NCBI RefSeq assembly: GCF_023499215.1
Contig: NZ_JAKHSK010000001.1
Coordinates: 1-64,000 of the forward strand
Length of the DNA stretch: 64,000 nucleotides
Direction of reading: 5' to 3'
From: Zunongwangia pacifica
Lineage (GTDB): Bacteria > Bacteroidota > Bacteroidia > Flavobacteriales > Flavobacteriaceae
Shown: piece after piece, positions 41,438 to 50,793 of the stretch
Position numbering within the stretch: position 1 is the first letter of the stretch
How the letters are laid out: each line of letters begins with the position of its first letter
Made by a program: the position numbers and the translations under genes
The notes under the pieces: generated by a model
Databases searched by the model: none
What the model was told of the DNA's origin: nothing
Seen by the model: the letters and a program-made list of their open reading frames with translations, nothing else

Positions 41438-42781
41438 ATGAAAAAAGTCCTGATTAAAAACGCCAAAATCGTAAATGAAGGTAAGATTACTGAAGGTGAT
41501 GTTTTTATAGAAGATGGAATTATTAAGGAGATATCTGAGTCGATAAGTGCAAAATCTCCAGACGTTCAGATCTTTGATGCTGAAGGAACCCATCTTTTAC
41601 CCGGGGTTATCGACGATCAGGTGCATTTTAGAGAACCTGGCTTGACCCATAAAGAAGATATCGAAATGGGAAGTAGGGCAGCCGTTGCTGGCGGTATTAC
41701 CTCTTTTATAGAGATGCCAAATACACTGCCGCAAACGACTACCATAGCGGAGTTGGAAAAAAAGTTCCAGTTGGCGGCAGAAAAATCGTACGCTAACTAT
41801 TCTTTTATGTTTGGTGGGACGAATGATAACCTGGAAGAAATTTTAAAAGTAGATCCTAAAAAAACGGCGGCGTTAAAGTTGTTTTTGGGGTCTTCTACCG
41901 GTAATATGCTCGTAGATGATCAAAAGGTTTTAGAGGAAATATTTTCTAAATCTCCTTTATTGATCGCGGTGCACTGTGAAGACGAAACGACTATTCAAAA
42001 TAATTTAAAAGAGTATGTAGAGCAGTATGGCGATGATATTCCTATCGAGCTTCACCCCAAGATTAGAAGTGAAGAAGCGTGTTACAAATCTTCTTCAAAT
42101 GCTGTAAAATTAGCGAAGAAAACCGGAGCAAGATTGCATGTTTTTCATGTGTCAACGGCAAAAGAATTAGCGCTTTTCAGCAATAAGAAGCCATTAAAAG
42201 ATAAGAAAATTACTGCGGAAGTTTGTATCCATCACTTATGGTTTAATGATCATGATTATAAAGAAAAAGGAACCTTTATAAAGTGGAACCCGGCAGTAAA
42301 ATCTGAAAAAGATCAGGAAGCTTTGATGAAAGCGCTAAACGATGATATTTTGGATGTTATAGCAACAGATCATGCGCCACATACCAAGCAGGAAAAACAA
42401 AACCCTTATACCAAAGCACCAAGTGGTGGCCCATTGGTTCAACACGCATTACCTGCGATGCTCCAATTTTATCATAAAGAGAAAATTTCTTTAGAAAAAA
42501 TTGTAGAAAAAATGTGTCATAATCCTGCAATCTTATTTAATATAAAGGATCGTGGTTATATTCGTGAAGGGTATAAAGCAGATCTGGTATTGGTAGATCT
42601 TAATGCACCATGGCAGGTGAAATCTGATAATATTTTATACAAATGTGGATGGTCTCCTTTTGAAGGAGTTACTTTTAAATCCAGGATTACCCACACTTTT
42701 GTAAATGGACGTTTGGTGTATAAAAATTTTAAGCATCAGCCTTTTGCTAACGTCGCACAGCAATTGGAATTCGATAGATAA
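41438..42781 (+). CDS. pyrC: Dihydroorotase (multifunctional-complex type)
   Basis: 447 residues from ATG 41438 (a GTG at 41435 would add one residue). It cyclises carbamoyl-aspartate in pyrimidine synthesis. The metal motif reads DDQVHFREPGLTHK: the first histidine of the usual DxHxH motif is Q61, while H63 and R65 are kept. ATDHAPHT, VHCEDE and HVFHVSTAKE supply other active-site residues. It starts 2 bp after the glycosyltransferase and shares its last base with the DUF4296 ATG. Confidence 0.93.
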   Translation: MKKVLIKNAKIVNEGKITEGDVFIEDGIIKEISESISAKSPDVQIFDAEGTHLLPGVIDDQVHFREPGLTHKEDIEMGSRAAVAGGITSFIEMPNTLPQTTTIAELEKKFQLAAEKSYANYSFMFGGTNDNLEEILKVDPKKTAALKLFLGSSTGNMLVDDQKVLEEIFSKSPLLIAVHCEDETTIQNNLKEYVEQYGDDIPIELHPKIRSEEACYKSSSNAVKLAKKTGARLHVFHVSTAKELALFSNKKPLKDKKITAEVCIHHLWFNDHDYKEKGTFIKWNPAVKSEKDQEALMKALNDDILDVIATDHAPHTKQEKQNPYTKAPSGGPLVQHALPAMLQFYHKEKISLEKIVEKMCHNPAILFNIKDRGYIREGYKADLVLVDLNAPWQVKSDNILYKCGWSPFEGVTFKSRITHTFVNGRLVYKNFKHQPFANVAQQLEFDR

Positions 42782-43323
42782 TGAGATTTATTAAATACGG
42801 TATTATTCTTATCATTTTTATTGGGCTTTCCTGCCAGGATGTAAAGCATATGGATAAGCCCAAAAACCTTATACCAGAGGATAAGATGGTCGATATCCTT
42901 ACCGAAATGGCGTTGTTGAATGCGGCCAGAAATTATAATAAAATTATGCTGGAACAAACCGGGATAAAGCCAGACCAGTATATTTATGAAAAATTTGGAA
43001 TAGATAGCGTACAGTTTGAAAAAAGCAATGCGTACTATACCGAAAAATATGATGACTACGAGCGGGTTTTTGATAAAGTAAAAGACTCGCTACAGTCTCT
43101 AAAGGCTCATTTTGATGAGTTGGTAGAAGAAGAGAAACGAGTGAAAGATTCTATCAATAAAGCCAAAATGGAGAAAAACCGTCCTGAGTTTAAGAAAGAA
43201 ACCGATACCGTTGAAGTAGATAGTATCAAGATCGATTCTGTTTTTACAGGGGATAACAAAAAATTAGATAGTCTAAAGCAAAATCAGCAACAGATACCGG
43301 ATTCACTGGAAAATGATAACTAA
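42781..43323 (+). CDS. DUF4296 family lipoprotein
   Basis: 180 residues. The N-terminal signal ends in lipobox GLSC (Cys18), followed by QDVKHM. The DUF4296 domain (about 30-110) shows LIPEDKMVDILTEMALLNAARNY and QTGIKPDQYIYEKFGIDSVQF. The C-terminal third is a charged, possibly coiled-coil tail rich in Lys, Glu and Asp. It would be anchored in the outer membrane facing the periplasm. It overlaps pyrC by one base and the convergent SDR gene by 4 bp. Confidence 0.9.
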   Translation: MRFIKYGIILIIFIGLSCQDVKHMDKPKNLIPEDKMVDILTEMALLNAARNYNKIMLEQTGIKPDQYIYEKFGIDSVQFEKSNAYYTEKYDDYERVFDKVKDSLQSLKAHFDELVEEEKRVKDSINKAKMEKNRPEFKKETDTVEVDSIKIDSVFTGDNKKLDSLKQNQQQIPDSLENDN

Positions 43324-44357
43324 ATTTTAGTAATTTCTTTTTTATTCAAGTCCTTCACAAAATAGTTGCCGGTTTCTTCAATTACATTTTGCATTGGAGT
43401 GAATTTAAAATTCAATTCTTTTTTGATTTTCGAATTATCATAGGTTGATTTTTTGAAAATCCCTGAAATATCACTTTTCGTGATACTGCGACTATAGCCA
43501 AAAAATGAGGCTGTTTTTTGTACAAACCAACCTATAGAAATCATCCATTTTTTAAGTGGTTTAGCGGGTTTTGGCCTGTTGATACTCAAAGCGGTAAGAT
43601 CTATCACCTCTTTAAAACTAAGATTTTCAGTTACCAGAATATATCTTTCGTTATAAATTTCAGAAGCCATTAATTTTAGCATGGCATTTACTACGTCTTT
43701 TACGCCCACAAAACCAGTGACTTTTGGGAAGTGATAACTTAAGCCCTTTTGAATTCGGGTAAATAATTGTCCGCTTCCTTTTTGCCAAAACCCCGGGCCA
43801 ATAATCACTCCCGGATTCACAATAATTACTTTTACACCTTCCTGCGAGGCACGCCAAACTTCAATTTCAGCACCATATTTAGAGATCGCATAATCACTGT
43901 TGTTTGCTTCAGGATTCCATTGGGTATTTTCAGTAGTAGGTTCAGATTTTATAATAGGTTTACCTAAACTTGCAATGCTGCTTACATAGCAAAGTTTTTC
44001 AATGTTTTTAGCGATGCACAGGTTAACGATATTGGCGGTGCCTTCAATATTAATTTTGCGAAGTGCTTTTTCATCTTTGGGCTTAAAGGAAACTAAGGCT
44101 GCGCAATGGTAAACCTGTGTAACCTCATTAAATGCGGGTGTTAACTGTGGTACATCGGTAAGTTCAGCAATCACCCATTCAATTTTTTTAAAAAGGCGTT
44201 CAGCTTCTTCTTTGTTATGATAATACAAAAAAACCTCAAGTGTTTTATAAAGATCACTTTTGGGACGATAAATCGCTCTAATCTTATTATTTTCTTCTGC
44301 CAGTTTTAAAAGCAAATGAGCGCCTACTAAACCGGTACCACCTGTAACTAAAATCAT
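43320..44357 (-). CDS. NAD-dependent epimerase/dehydratase (extended SDR)
   Basis: 345 residues. The Rossmann motif is [19 protein letters not shown], followed by [37 protein letters not shown], and the YxxxK pair in YAISKYGAE. It acts on a nucleotide-linked sugar or a related ketone; the product is not predictable. It lies divergent from tyrS and convergent with DUF4296. Confidence 0.87.
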   Translation of the reverse strand: MILVTGGTGLVGAHLLLKLAEENNKIRAIYRPKSDLYKTLEVFLYYHNKEEAERLFKKIEWVIAELTDVPQLTPAFNEVTQVYHCAALVSFKPKDEKALRKINIEGTANIVNLCIAKNIEKLCYVSSIASLGKPIIKSEPTTENTQWNPEANNSDYAISKYGAEIEVWRASQEGVKVIIVNPGVIIGPGFWQKGSGQLFTRIQKGLSYHFPKVTGFVGVKDVVNAMLKLMASEIYNERYILVTENLSFKEVIDLTALSINRPKPAKPLKKWMISIGWFVQKTASFFGYSRSITKSDISGIFKKSTYDNSKIKKELNFKFTPMQNVIEETGNYFVKDLNKKEITKI

Positions 44358-44402
44358 GTGGTAAATATAGCTAAAGCACTTAGGAAAAATAAGAGTAAAT
44401 GG

Positions 44403-44410
44403 TATCTTTA
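44403..44410 (+). promoter_or_regulatory. Imperfect -7 element upstream of tyrS
   Basis: TATCTTTA matches TAnnTTTG except the last base, 28 bp before the tyrS ATG at 44439. Confidence 0.35.
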
Positions 44411-44438
44411 CAGCTGTTTTAAGAACAAATTGTTAATT

Positions 44439-45734
44439 ATGAACAAAAATTTTGTTGAAGAGCTTACCTGGCGCGGGATGATTCACGATGTGATGCCGGG
44501 CACAGAAGAACATCTAAACGGAGAAATGCGCGCTGCTTATGTTGGTATCGATCCAACAGCAGATTCTTTGCATATTGGTCACCTGGTAGGAGTAATGATG
44601 CTTCGTCATTTTCAGTTAGCGGGACATAAACCCTATGCATTGGTTGGTGGTGCAACGGGAATGATTGGAGATCCTTCTGGGAAATCTGCAGAGCGTAATC
44701 TTTTAGATGAGGCTACTTTAAGACATAACCAAAATTCGATAAAAGAGCAGCTTTCACGGTTTTTAAATTTTGAAGGATCTGAAGAAAATACCGCAGTTTT
44801 AGTGAATAACTATGACTGGATGAAGGATTTTTCGTTTCTTGGTTTTATTCGTGATGTAGGGAAGCATATTACCGTAAACTATATGATGGCCAAAGATTCG
44901 GTTAAAAAACGTTTATCTTCAGATGCTTCTGAGGGGATGTCTTTTACCGAGTTTACCTACCAATTAGTACAGGGCTATGATTTTCTTCATTTGTTTAGGG
45001 AACACAAGTGTACCTTGCAAATGGGAGGTAGCGACCAGTGGGGAAATATCACTACCGGAACCGAGATGATTCGTAGAATTGGAGATGGTAAAGGATATGC
45101 GCTTACCTGTCCATTAATTACAAAGGCTGATGGAACTAAATTCGGTAAAACCGAAGGTGGAAATATCTGGTTGGATGCCAACAGAACCTCGCCATACAAA
45201 TTCTACCAGTACTGGTTAAATACCAGTGATGCTGATGCGGAAAAGTATATCAAAATATTTACTTTTTTAAGTCAAGAAGAAATAGCCGATTTAATTTCAA
45301 AACATCAGGAAGCGCCTCATTTAAGAGAACTTCAGAGAGTTTTGGCGAAAGAGGTTACCGTGATGGTACATTCTGAAGAAGATTATAATAACGCGGTAAA
45401 AGCTTCTGAAGTTTTATTTGGGAAAAGTACTGCTGAAGATTTAAAATCTTTGAATGAAGCCACTTTTTTAGATGTTTTTGAGGGGGTGCCACAAGCAGAA
45501 GTTTCCAGAGCAGAAGTTGAAGCAGGTTTAGATATGATAGGAGCATTATCTGCGAAAACAGACTTTTTAAGATCGAACGGAGAGGCGAGAAGAGCTTTAA
45601 AAGAAAATTCGGTTTCTGTAAATAAAGAGAAAGTAAAAGAAGATTACACCATTACCGTTAATGATCTTATTAACGATAAATATGTTATCATTAATAAGGG
45701 GAAAAAGAATACGTATATATTAGTGGTTGTTTAA
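44439..45734 (+). CDS. tyrS: Tyrosine--tRNA ligase
   Basis: 431 residues from ATG 44439, chosen because the first conserved residues ([18 protein letters not shown]) follow it; a longer ATG at 44358 adds 27 unconserved residues. Class I signatures are the HIGH-like segment [13 protein letters not shown] and the KMSKS variant KFGKT ([10 protein letters not shown]). A C-terminal S4 RNA-binding domain (about 365-430) ends the protein. It is followed by a strong hairpin. Confidence 0.97.
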   Translation: MNKNFVEELTWRGMIHDVMPGTEEHLNGEMRAAYVGIDPTADSLHIGHLVGVMMLRHFQLAGHKPYALVGGATGMIGDPSGKSAERNLLDEATLRHNQNSIKEQLSRFLNFEGSEENTAVLVNNYDWMKDFSFLGFIRDVGKHITVNYMMAKDSVKKRLSSDASEGMSFTEFTYQLVQGYDFLHLFREHKCTLQMGGSDQWGNITTGTEMIRRIGDGKGYALTCPLITKADGTKFGKTEGGNIWLDANRTSPYKFYQYWLNTSDADAEKYIKIFTFLSQEEIADLISKHQEAPHLRELQRVLAKEVTVMVHSEEDYNNAVKASEVLFGKSTAEDLKSLNEATFLDVFEGVPQAEVSRAEVEAGLDMIGALSAKTDFLRSNGEARRALKENSVSVNKEKVKEDYTITVNDLINDKYVIINKGKKNTYILVVV

Positions 45735-45740
45735 ATTAAA

Positions 45741-45771
45741 AATCCCCTCTTGATAAATTCAAGAGGGGATT
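45741..45771 (+). terminator. Strong hairpin after tyrS
   Basis: AATCCCCTCTTGA (45741-45753) and TCAAGAGGGGATT (45759-45771) form a perfect 13-bp stem with a 5-nt loop. There is no T tract, so it may stabilise the mRNA end rather than terminate. Beyond it, 45772-45924 holds nothing but an AT-rich stretch and a 12-codon ATG frame at 45793. Confidence 0.65.
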
Positions 45772-45924
45772 CAACTAACTAACCAATCTAATATGAAAAA
45801 AATTTCACTTAGCCACAGAATGAATTTTTGACTTCTCCTATTCTGCGAAGAGGTAGTCGGTTATTTTTCAGGTTACTTACAGCTTTTCAGAAAAAAATAA
45901 TACTTGTTTAAAAATTCAGCGAAA

Positions 45925-46911
45925 TTATAAAACCATCAGGTTGCAACCACGAATATCGCTATTGTCAAATCTTCCTAAAATTTCTATAGAATGGTCTTTA
46001 TTTATCTTGCCCAGATCTTGAGTTGCGATAAATGAACAGGAGTTGATATTCGCAAGGTCGATGACGTTTATTCCACCGGTTTTCCCTTTTTTTACTGGCG
46101 AAAAAGCATCTTCAGGATCTCTAATAAGGATCTTCATCCATGGCGGGCAATCAAAAATACCATTCCCTTTAGAATAGGCCTGAGAAAGCAGCTCTGTCAT
46201 CCCATACTCGCTATGAATAGTCGAAACCCCGAAACCTTTAGAGAGGATGCTATGCAGTTCTTCCCGTATCATTTCTTTACGGCGGCCCTTCATTCCGCCG
46301 GTTTCCATAACAATAGTATTTTTAAGCTGAAATTGATGATTTTCAACAAGATCCAGTAAGGCAAACGATACGCCGATTAACAGGATTTTTTTTCCGTTTT
46401 TATCTAGGGCAATAAGTTTACTTTTTAGTTCATCCAAATTATGTAAATAGAAGTCGCTTTCTTTTTGGTTACTTTTTTGGATAAGATGCTCGACCATATA
46501 AATTAATGAAGATCCTTTACGCTCTAAATAAGAGGGAAGCAGTGCTAGAATGGTTAAGTCCCCGGTTGGTCCATAAAACTGCTCAAAAGCTTTATTGAAA
46601 CTTTCTTCATAAATACTCAAATTGGTGACCAGATGTTTGCTAGTTGAGTTTGCGGTAGTGCCGCTACTGGTAAATGTGATCTCGGCGGGCTTATTTTCAG
46701 AAACTATTTGATGGCTTTTAAAGAGCTCGATAGGTAGAAAAGGAATGTCTGATAATGTGAGAACATTTTCAGGTGATTTTTTTAACAGCTCGCAAAAATG
46801 ACGATAAACTTTGTTATTCTGAAATTGATATTTGAAAATTTCGAGACTAATTTTTAGAAAATCAGCTTCAGATTGAATATCAAAAATTTTGCTTTGTTGT
46901 ATCATCTGCAA
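45925..46911 (-). CDS. LuxE-like acyl-protein synthetase family protein
   Basis: 328 residues, resembling LuxE acyl-protein synthetases and related adenylating acyltransferases: EITFTSSGTTANSTSKHLV (phosphate-binding loop of the ANL type), KILLIGVSFALLDLVE, VMETGGMKGRRKEMI and STIHSEYGMTELLSQAYS. The C-terminal part is short, with GGINVIDLANINSCSFIATQDLG. The substrate (acyl or aryl acid) is unknown. The next genes upstream are short secreted proteins, so a link to them is uncertain. Confidence 0.75.
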   Translation of the reverse strand: MQMIQQSKIFDIQSEADFLKISLEIFKYQFQNNKVYRHFCELLKKSPENVLTLSDIPFLPIELFKSHQIVSENKPAEITFTSSGTTANSTSKHLVTNLSIYEESFNKAFEQFYGPTGDLTILALLPSYLERKGSSLIYMVEHLIQKSNQKESDFYLHNLDELKSKLIALDKNGKKILLIGVSFALLDLVENHQFQLKNTIVMETGGMKGRRKEMIREELHSILSKGFGVSTIHSEYGMTELLSQAYSKGNGIFDCPPWMKILIRDPEDAFSPVKKGKTGGINVIDLANINSCSFIATQDLGKINKDHSIEILGRFDNSDIRGCNLMVL

Positions 46912-46920
46912 TTTTTACTT

Positions 46921-47012
46921 GATAATCGAGATTATATGCTTCGAGACTTACCTCGAAATAAAAATTATTTTCCTACAAATGCCAGATGGGCTTTCCCAAA
47001 GGTAGTTTACAC
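46921..47012. repeat. Dispersed intergenic repeat, copy 1
   Basis: Starts with GATAATCGAGATTAT, a palindrome (46922-46935), then a 6-bp hairpin (46940-46957), and ends with ATGGGCTTTCCC (from 46986) and TAGTTTAC. The same blocks occur in copy 2 (58416-58527), in the same order and orientation, with 20 of 25 positions identical in the last block. Confidence 0.5.
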
Positions 47013-47107
47013 AAAGTTAGAAAGAATATAATTTTCAGAAATAATTAATGGGAATAATAGCGAATATTATCACTGGGATGAACGACGTGGGCCGAAGCCT
47101 CTCCTCT

Positions 47108-47452
47108 TCATTTAACAACGAGCTTACGAGTAGCAATCTCGTTTTGCTCTTTGATTTTTACAATATAGATGCCAGCAACAAGTGAAGAAATGTCTAATTC
47201 TTTACCACGAAGTTTCGTTTTTTTTATGGCTTTTCCCAACACGTTGTAGATTTCAATCTCTTTTTCAAGATTTTTGGTGCTGGTGATATAAATTTTATCT
47301 CCGGATACCGGATTAGGATAAAGACTAAGGCCTTCGATGGTCTCTGCAGTGGTTTTTTTAGCTATACGTGAATCATTCTGCTGAGCAGTTGCAGGAGCAG
47401 CTATCAGTAGAAATAATCCCAATATAAGACTGTAGAGATAATTTTGTTTCAT
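47108..47452 (-). CDS. Secreted protein consisting of a type IX sorting tail
   Basis: 114 residues. A signal peptide (MKQNYLYSLILGLFLLIAAPATAQ) is followed by a short linker (about 25-45), and then almost only a type A C-terminal sorting domain: SLYPNPVSGDKIYI, IYNVLGKAIKKTKL, GIYIVKIKEQ. The T9SS machine normally removes this tail from a larger cargo protein. No cargo domain is present, so it may be a decoy, a spent fragment or a small modified peptide. Confidence 0.8.
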   Translation of the reverse strand: MKQNYLYSLILGLFLLIAAPATAQQNDSRIAKKTTAETIEGLSLYPNPVSGDKIYITSTKNLEKEIEIYNVLGKAIKKTKLRGKELDISSLVAGIYIVKIKEQNEIATRKLVVK

Positions 47453-47562
47453 GCTTTCTTAGTCGGTTATTGCAAACTTACAATAAAAAATCAAAAATCA
47501 TACCTAAAATTTGCTTAATTCGATAAAATGTATTTAGGTTATTTTTAACAGATTAGGAATAG

Positions 47563-47588
47563 AAAAAGGCTGCGATTGGCAGCCTTTT
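47563..47588 (-). terminator. Terminator after the interrupted secreted-protein gene
   Basis: AAGGCTGC / GCAGCCTT type stem with loop GATT, with T's in the minus direction. It shares its core with the terminators at 34071 and 48751. Confidence 0.8.
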
Positions 47589-47611
47589 AAGATTATAGCT
47601 ATTTAAAACGT

Positions 47612-48667
47612 TTAGTTTTTAACCTTATAGGTTTTATCTCCAGATTTTACAATGTATAAACCGGGTTGTAAACTTTTTACCGTTTCCCATTCCTCTTGTT
47701 CTGAACTAACAGTTTTATCAATTACCTGGACACCTGAAAAGGTGTATACTTTCATGTTTTTTTGAGGAGCAGTGGTTTTCGCTGTCGCTGTCGAAAAAGA
47801 ACTTCTTGAAGGGTTAAAATATACTTTTACTGCTACGGTATTATTGCTAGTATTTTTGTCTTCTGCTTTTATTCTCGCAATAATGTACCAATACCCAGAT
47901 AAGCCATATTCAAAATCCGAGGCGAATAAAGTTTTGCTGTAATAGCCGTTACTGCTACCCGCGCAAATCGACGGAATTGATTTTTCTGGACTTAACTTAG
48001 CATCATCTGACGCATTAAATGTAGCATTGCTCGATCTATAAAATTCAATTTTCGTTGAACTAGAGCTAGCATCTCCTATATTATCTACGATAAAATTAAA
48101 TGATAGCATGCTGCTGGAATAGTTTAATCGGTGTGTTACAGTTAAGCTAGAAGAAGAAGCGTCACTTGTTACTCGTGATCCATTCGTATTGAATTTAAGA
48201 TCTGGCTGTGTATTGCCACTTGGTGGTGTAGTTTGTGGCGGTGTAGTTGTAGAGTTTTGGAAGTATATTGTTTTCGAAAGTCCGTCTCTTGTATGTTTTG
48301 CGACAAGGATAAACTTTGTTCCTGGTATTGTAAAAATTCTATCAGCATAGTTTGTTACCCAAGTTTTAAAAGTGTGATAGTCAGAAAAATTTAGAGGCTT
48401 GTCGCAATCACAATTACATCTTACGTATGCAATTCTATCTTGTTCAAAATCTGTGTTGGCATAAAGATTTAGTTCTAGTTTTTGATAAGTTCCTTTTATA
48501 TCAAATTGAAAATCAATTCTTTCATGATTGCTACCATTGGGATTGTATGTGTCGCCTTAATAAATTTCAGAATCATCGGCAATAATTTTAAGATTTTTTA
48601 TGTCGGGTTGCTGAGAAAACAAGAGACATTAGTAGAAGCCGAATAATAGTAGAGTAATTTTTTTCAT
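47612..48667 (-). pseudogene. Interrupted gene for a secreted CARDB-like protein with T9SS tail
   Basis: Reading the minus strand from an ATG at 48667 gives one 351-codon frame with a signal-like start (MKKITLLLFGFY), broken by TAA at codon 13 (48629-48631) and codon 37 (48557-48559). After codon 37 the frame is open to 47612. The intact 3' part encodes a CARDB-like adhesion domain (SFNFIVDNIGDASSSSTKIEFYRS; VAVKVYFNPS) and a T9SS-type tail (GLYIVKSGDKTYKVKN). A start at 48109 is possible but lacks a signal peptide. Loss of export makes decay likely; suppression of the stops cannot be excluded. Confidence 0.7.
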
Positions 48668-48750
48668 AAGGTTAATATTAAAGGTTAGATCTAAAATAAA
48701 TTAAAGCAATGTCATGTATGTTTTTTTAGAACATTAAGAGTATGTAAACT

Positions 48751-48781
48751 AAAAAAGGCTGCCAAAATTAATTGACAGCCT
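48751..48781 (-). terminator. Terminator after the duplicated lipoprotein gene
   Basis: On the minus strand AGGCTGTCAA pairs with TTGGCAGCCT (one G-T pair) across a 6-nt loop, then a T5-6 tract. Confidence 0.88.
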
Positions 48782-48806
48782 AGTATGGGTTGTGAGAATT
48801 TAAATC

Positions 48807-50756
48807 TTATAGTCTGGAATCGATCCAGGACCAAGTAGAAATTTCTACTTGTGTACCCGCTTTGTATTCAGCATTTAATTCTGCATTTACACCATCAATT
48901 TTAATATTTGATAATGGGCCGTTATCTTTCATATCTACATTGGTTTCATAACCTTCCAAATAAACATTGTTCATTATGGCGCCAGATTCTTTTTTAAACT
49001 GAAGAGCTGTTCCGCCGGTTGTCGATATCGCAGTAAAGTTTTCTAATTGAGGATTTTTATTTGTTCCGTCCGCTTCAACAGCTGTAGAGAATCCTTCAAT
49101 GGTGTGTTTAACATAAGTATTAGTAACTTTACCATTCCAGCCTTCTGTCCAGTCTACGGCATCATCTTCGTTGTTTTCAAGATAAAGGTTGGTTACCGAT
49201 ACACTTCCTCCAAAAAATTCAACTCCGTCGTCTGCTCCATTAATAACGGCAAGGTTTTCAACTACAGTTTTAGATCCTACAGCGTAAAAAGATACACCGT
49301 TATATTGCGAATCTGCGTTAATTTGAGCTCCTGTACCTAAGATTACAAGATTTTTTATACTTCCTGAATCATCTTCATCGTTAGTTCCTCCATAAATGAA
49401 ACCACCAACTTCAGCAGTTACATCTGTTCCAGATGTTGTAGTAGCTTTTCCGCAAATAGTTAATCCACCCCAGTCGCCAGGATTTTCGTTTTCAGAAGAC
49501 ATAACTACCGGTTTTTCTTCTGTTCCCTGAATGTCTATTTTGCCACCTTTAAGTATAGCGATATAAACGTCTGTTCCTCCGTTTCTAGCTAAAATTTTGG
49601 TTCCTGCAGGAATGGTTAAAGTGGCACCATCCTTTACAATGTAATTTGATCTTAACTGATATTCAACTGAGGCATCTAATGTTACGTCACTATCGATAGT
49701 TCCCTGAAGAATATTTGAAGCTACGCTACCTTTATTGTTAATCCAGTCAAACATATCTACATCTACGGTAGCTACGGCGTTGTAATTCTTTTCAGGATCT
49801 GCAGTTTCTCCATCTATTATGATGTTAGCTAGAGGGCCATTATCTTTCATGTCTATAGACGTATCGTATCCTATAAGCGATAATCCTGTTATTGTAGCAC
49901 CAGATTCTAATTTAAATTGTAATGCTGTACCTCCTGTAGTAGAAACTGCAGTGAAATTTATAAGCTTAGGATTGTTATTGGTTTTGTCCGCTTCAACAGC
50001 AGTAGAGAAACCTTCAATGGTATGAAGAACGTATGTATTGGTAACGGTACCATTCCAACCTTCAGTCCAGTCTACGGCATCATCTTCGTTATTTTCAAGA
50101 TAAAGATTGGTTATTGAAGCTGCACCACCAAAGAATTCTACACCATCATCAGCTCCATCTATAATAGCGATATTGCTCAATTTTGTTTCTGAACCAACAG
50201 CGTATAAAGTAAGTCCGTTATACTGAGATTTAGTATTTATTTGCGCCCCAGCACCTTCAATAACAAGATAATCTATAGAGCCAGAATTATCTGCGTTGTT
50301 TGTGCCTCCATAAATAAGACCACTTACTTCTGCAGTAACATCGGTGCCAGAGGTGGTAATTCCTTCTCCTAATAAAATAAGGCCACCCCAATCACCAGGA
50401 TTACTATTTTTTGATGTCATAATAACAGGTGCATCTTTGGTACCTTTTACATCAATTTTAGCTCCCTGTTGAATAACAATAAAAACCTCCTGTCCTTTCT
50501 CGGCGGTAATTTTTGTCCCTGCTGGGATGGTTAAAGTAGCACCAGCTTCAATACTCAAAACACCGGTTAGTTGGTAATCAATATCAGACTCTAAAGTCAT
50601 ATTTTCAGTGATCGATCCATTTAATTCGTCCTCAATTTGTGGAATTTCACCTCCTCCATTAGGATCATCAATGATATCGTCATCGTTACTACAGCTCGTC
50701 AGGAATAAGCCTGATAGCATAAGCATCGCAGTAAATTTTCTAAAATTTCTTTTCAT
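48807..50756 (-). CDS. Beta-helix-like lipoprotein with two 306-residue repeats
   Basis: 649 residues. Lipobox LTSC with Cys22, then an Asp/Asn/Gly-rich linker. Two tandem copies follow (about 47-350 and 352-649). Both contain a TLTIPAGTKI strand, NPGDWGGL, GADDGVEFFGG, NLYLENNEDDAVDWTEGWNG, HTIEGFSTAVEAD, TTGGTALQFK and DMKDNGPL. The evenly spaced short strands suggest a right-handed beta-helix, exposed on the cell surface. It is the probable partner lipoprotein of the TonB receptor, whose gene ends 37 bp upstream. Confidence 0.82.
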   Translation of the reverse strand: MKRNFRKFTAMLMLSGLFLTSCSNDDDIIDDPNGGGEIPQIEDELNGSITENMTLESDIDYQLTGVLSIEAGATLTIPAGTKITAEKGQEVFIVIQQGAKIDVKGTKDAPVIMTSKNSNPGDWGGLILLGEGITTSGTDVTAEVSGLIYGGTNNADNSGSIDYLVIEGAGAQINTKSQYNGLTLYAVGSETKLSNIAIIDGADDGVEFFGGAASITNLYLENNEDDAVDWTEGWNGTVTNTYVLHTIEGFSTAVEADKTNNNPKLINFTAVSTTGGTALQFKLESGATITGLSLIGYDTSIDMKDNGPLANIIIDGETADPEKNYNAVATVDVDMFDWINNKGSVASNILQGTIDSDVTLDASVEYQLRSNYIVKDGATLTIPAGTKILARNGGTDVYIAILKGGKIDIQGTEEKPVVMSSENENPGDWGGLTICGKATTTSGTDVTAEVGGFIYGGTNDEDDSGSIKNLVILGTGAQINADSQYNGVSFYAVGSKTVVENLAVINGADDGVEFFGGSVSVTNLYLENNEDDAVDWTEGWNGKVTNTYVKHTIEGFSTAVEADGTNKNPQLENFTAISTTGGTALQFKKESGAIMNNVYLEGYETNVDMKDNGPLSNIKIDGVNAELNAEYKAGTQVEISTWSWIDSRL

Positions 50757-50793
50757 AATTTGAGATTTAATTGTTTGTTAGTTAGGTTATAAT

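Noticed and set aside
45793-45831. 12-codon ATG frame (MKKISLSHRMNF) after the tyrS hairpin, preceded by ACTAACTAACCAATCTAAT.
   Set aside because: Too short, no signal-peptide core, no downstream gene on that strand; may be a relic of a gene start, but there is no way to support it.
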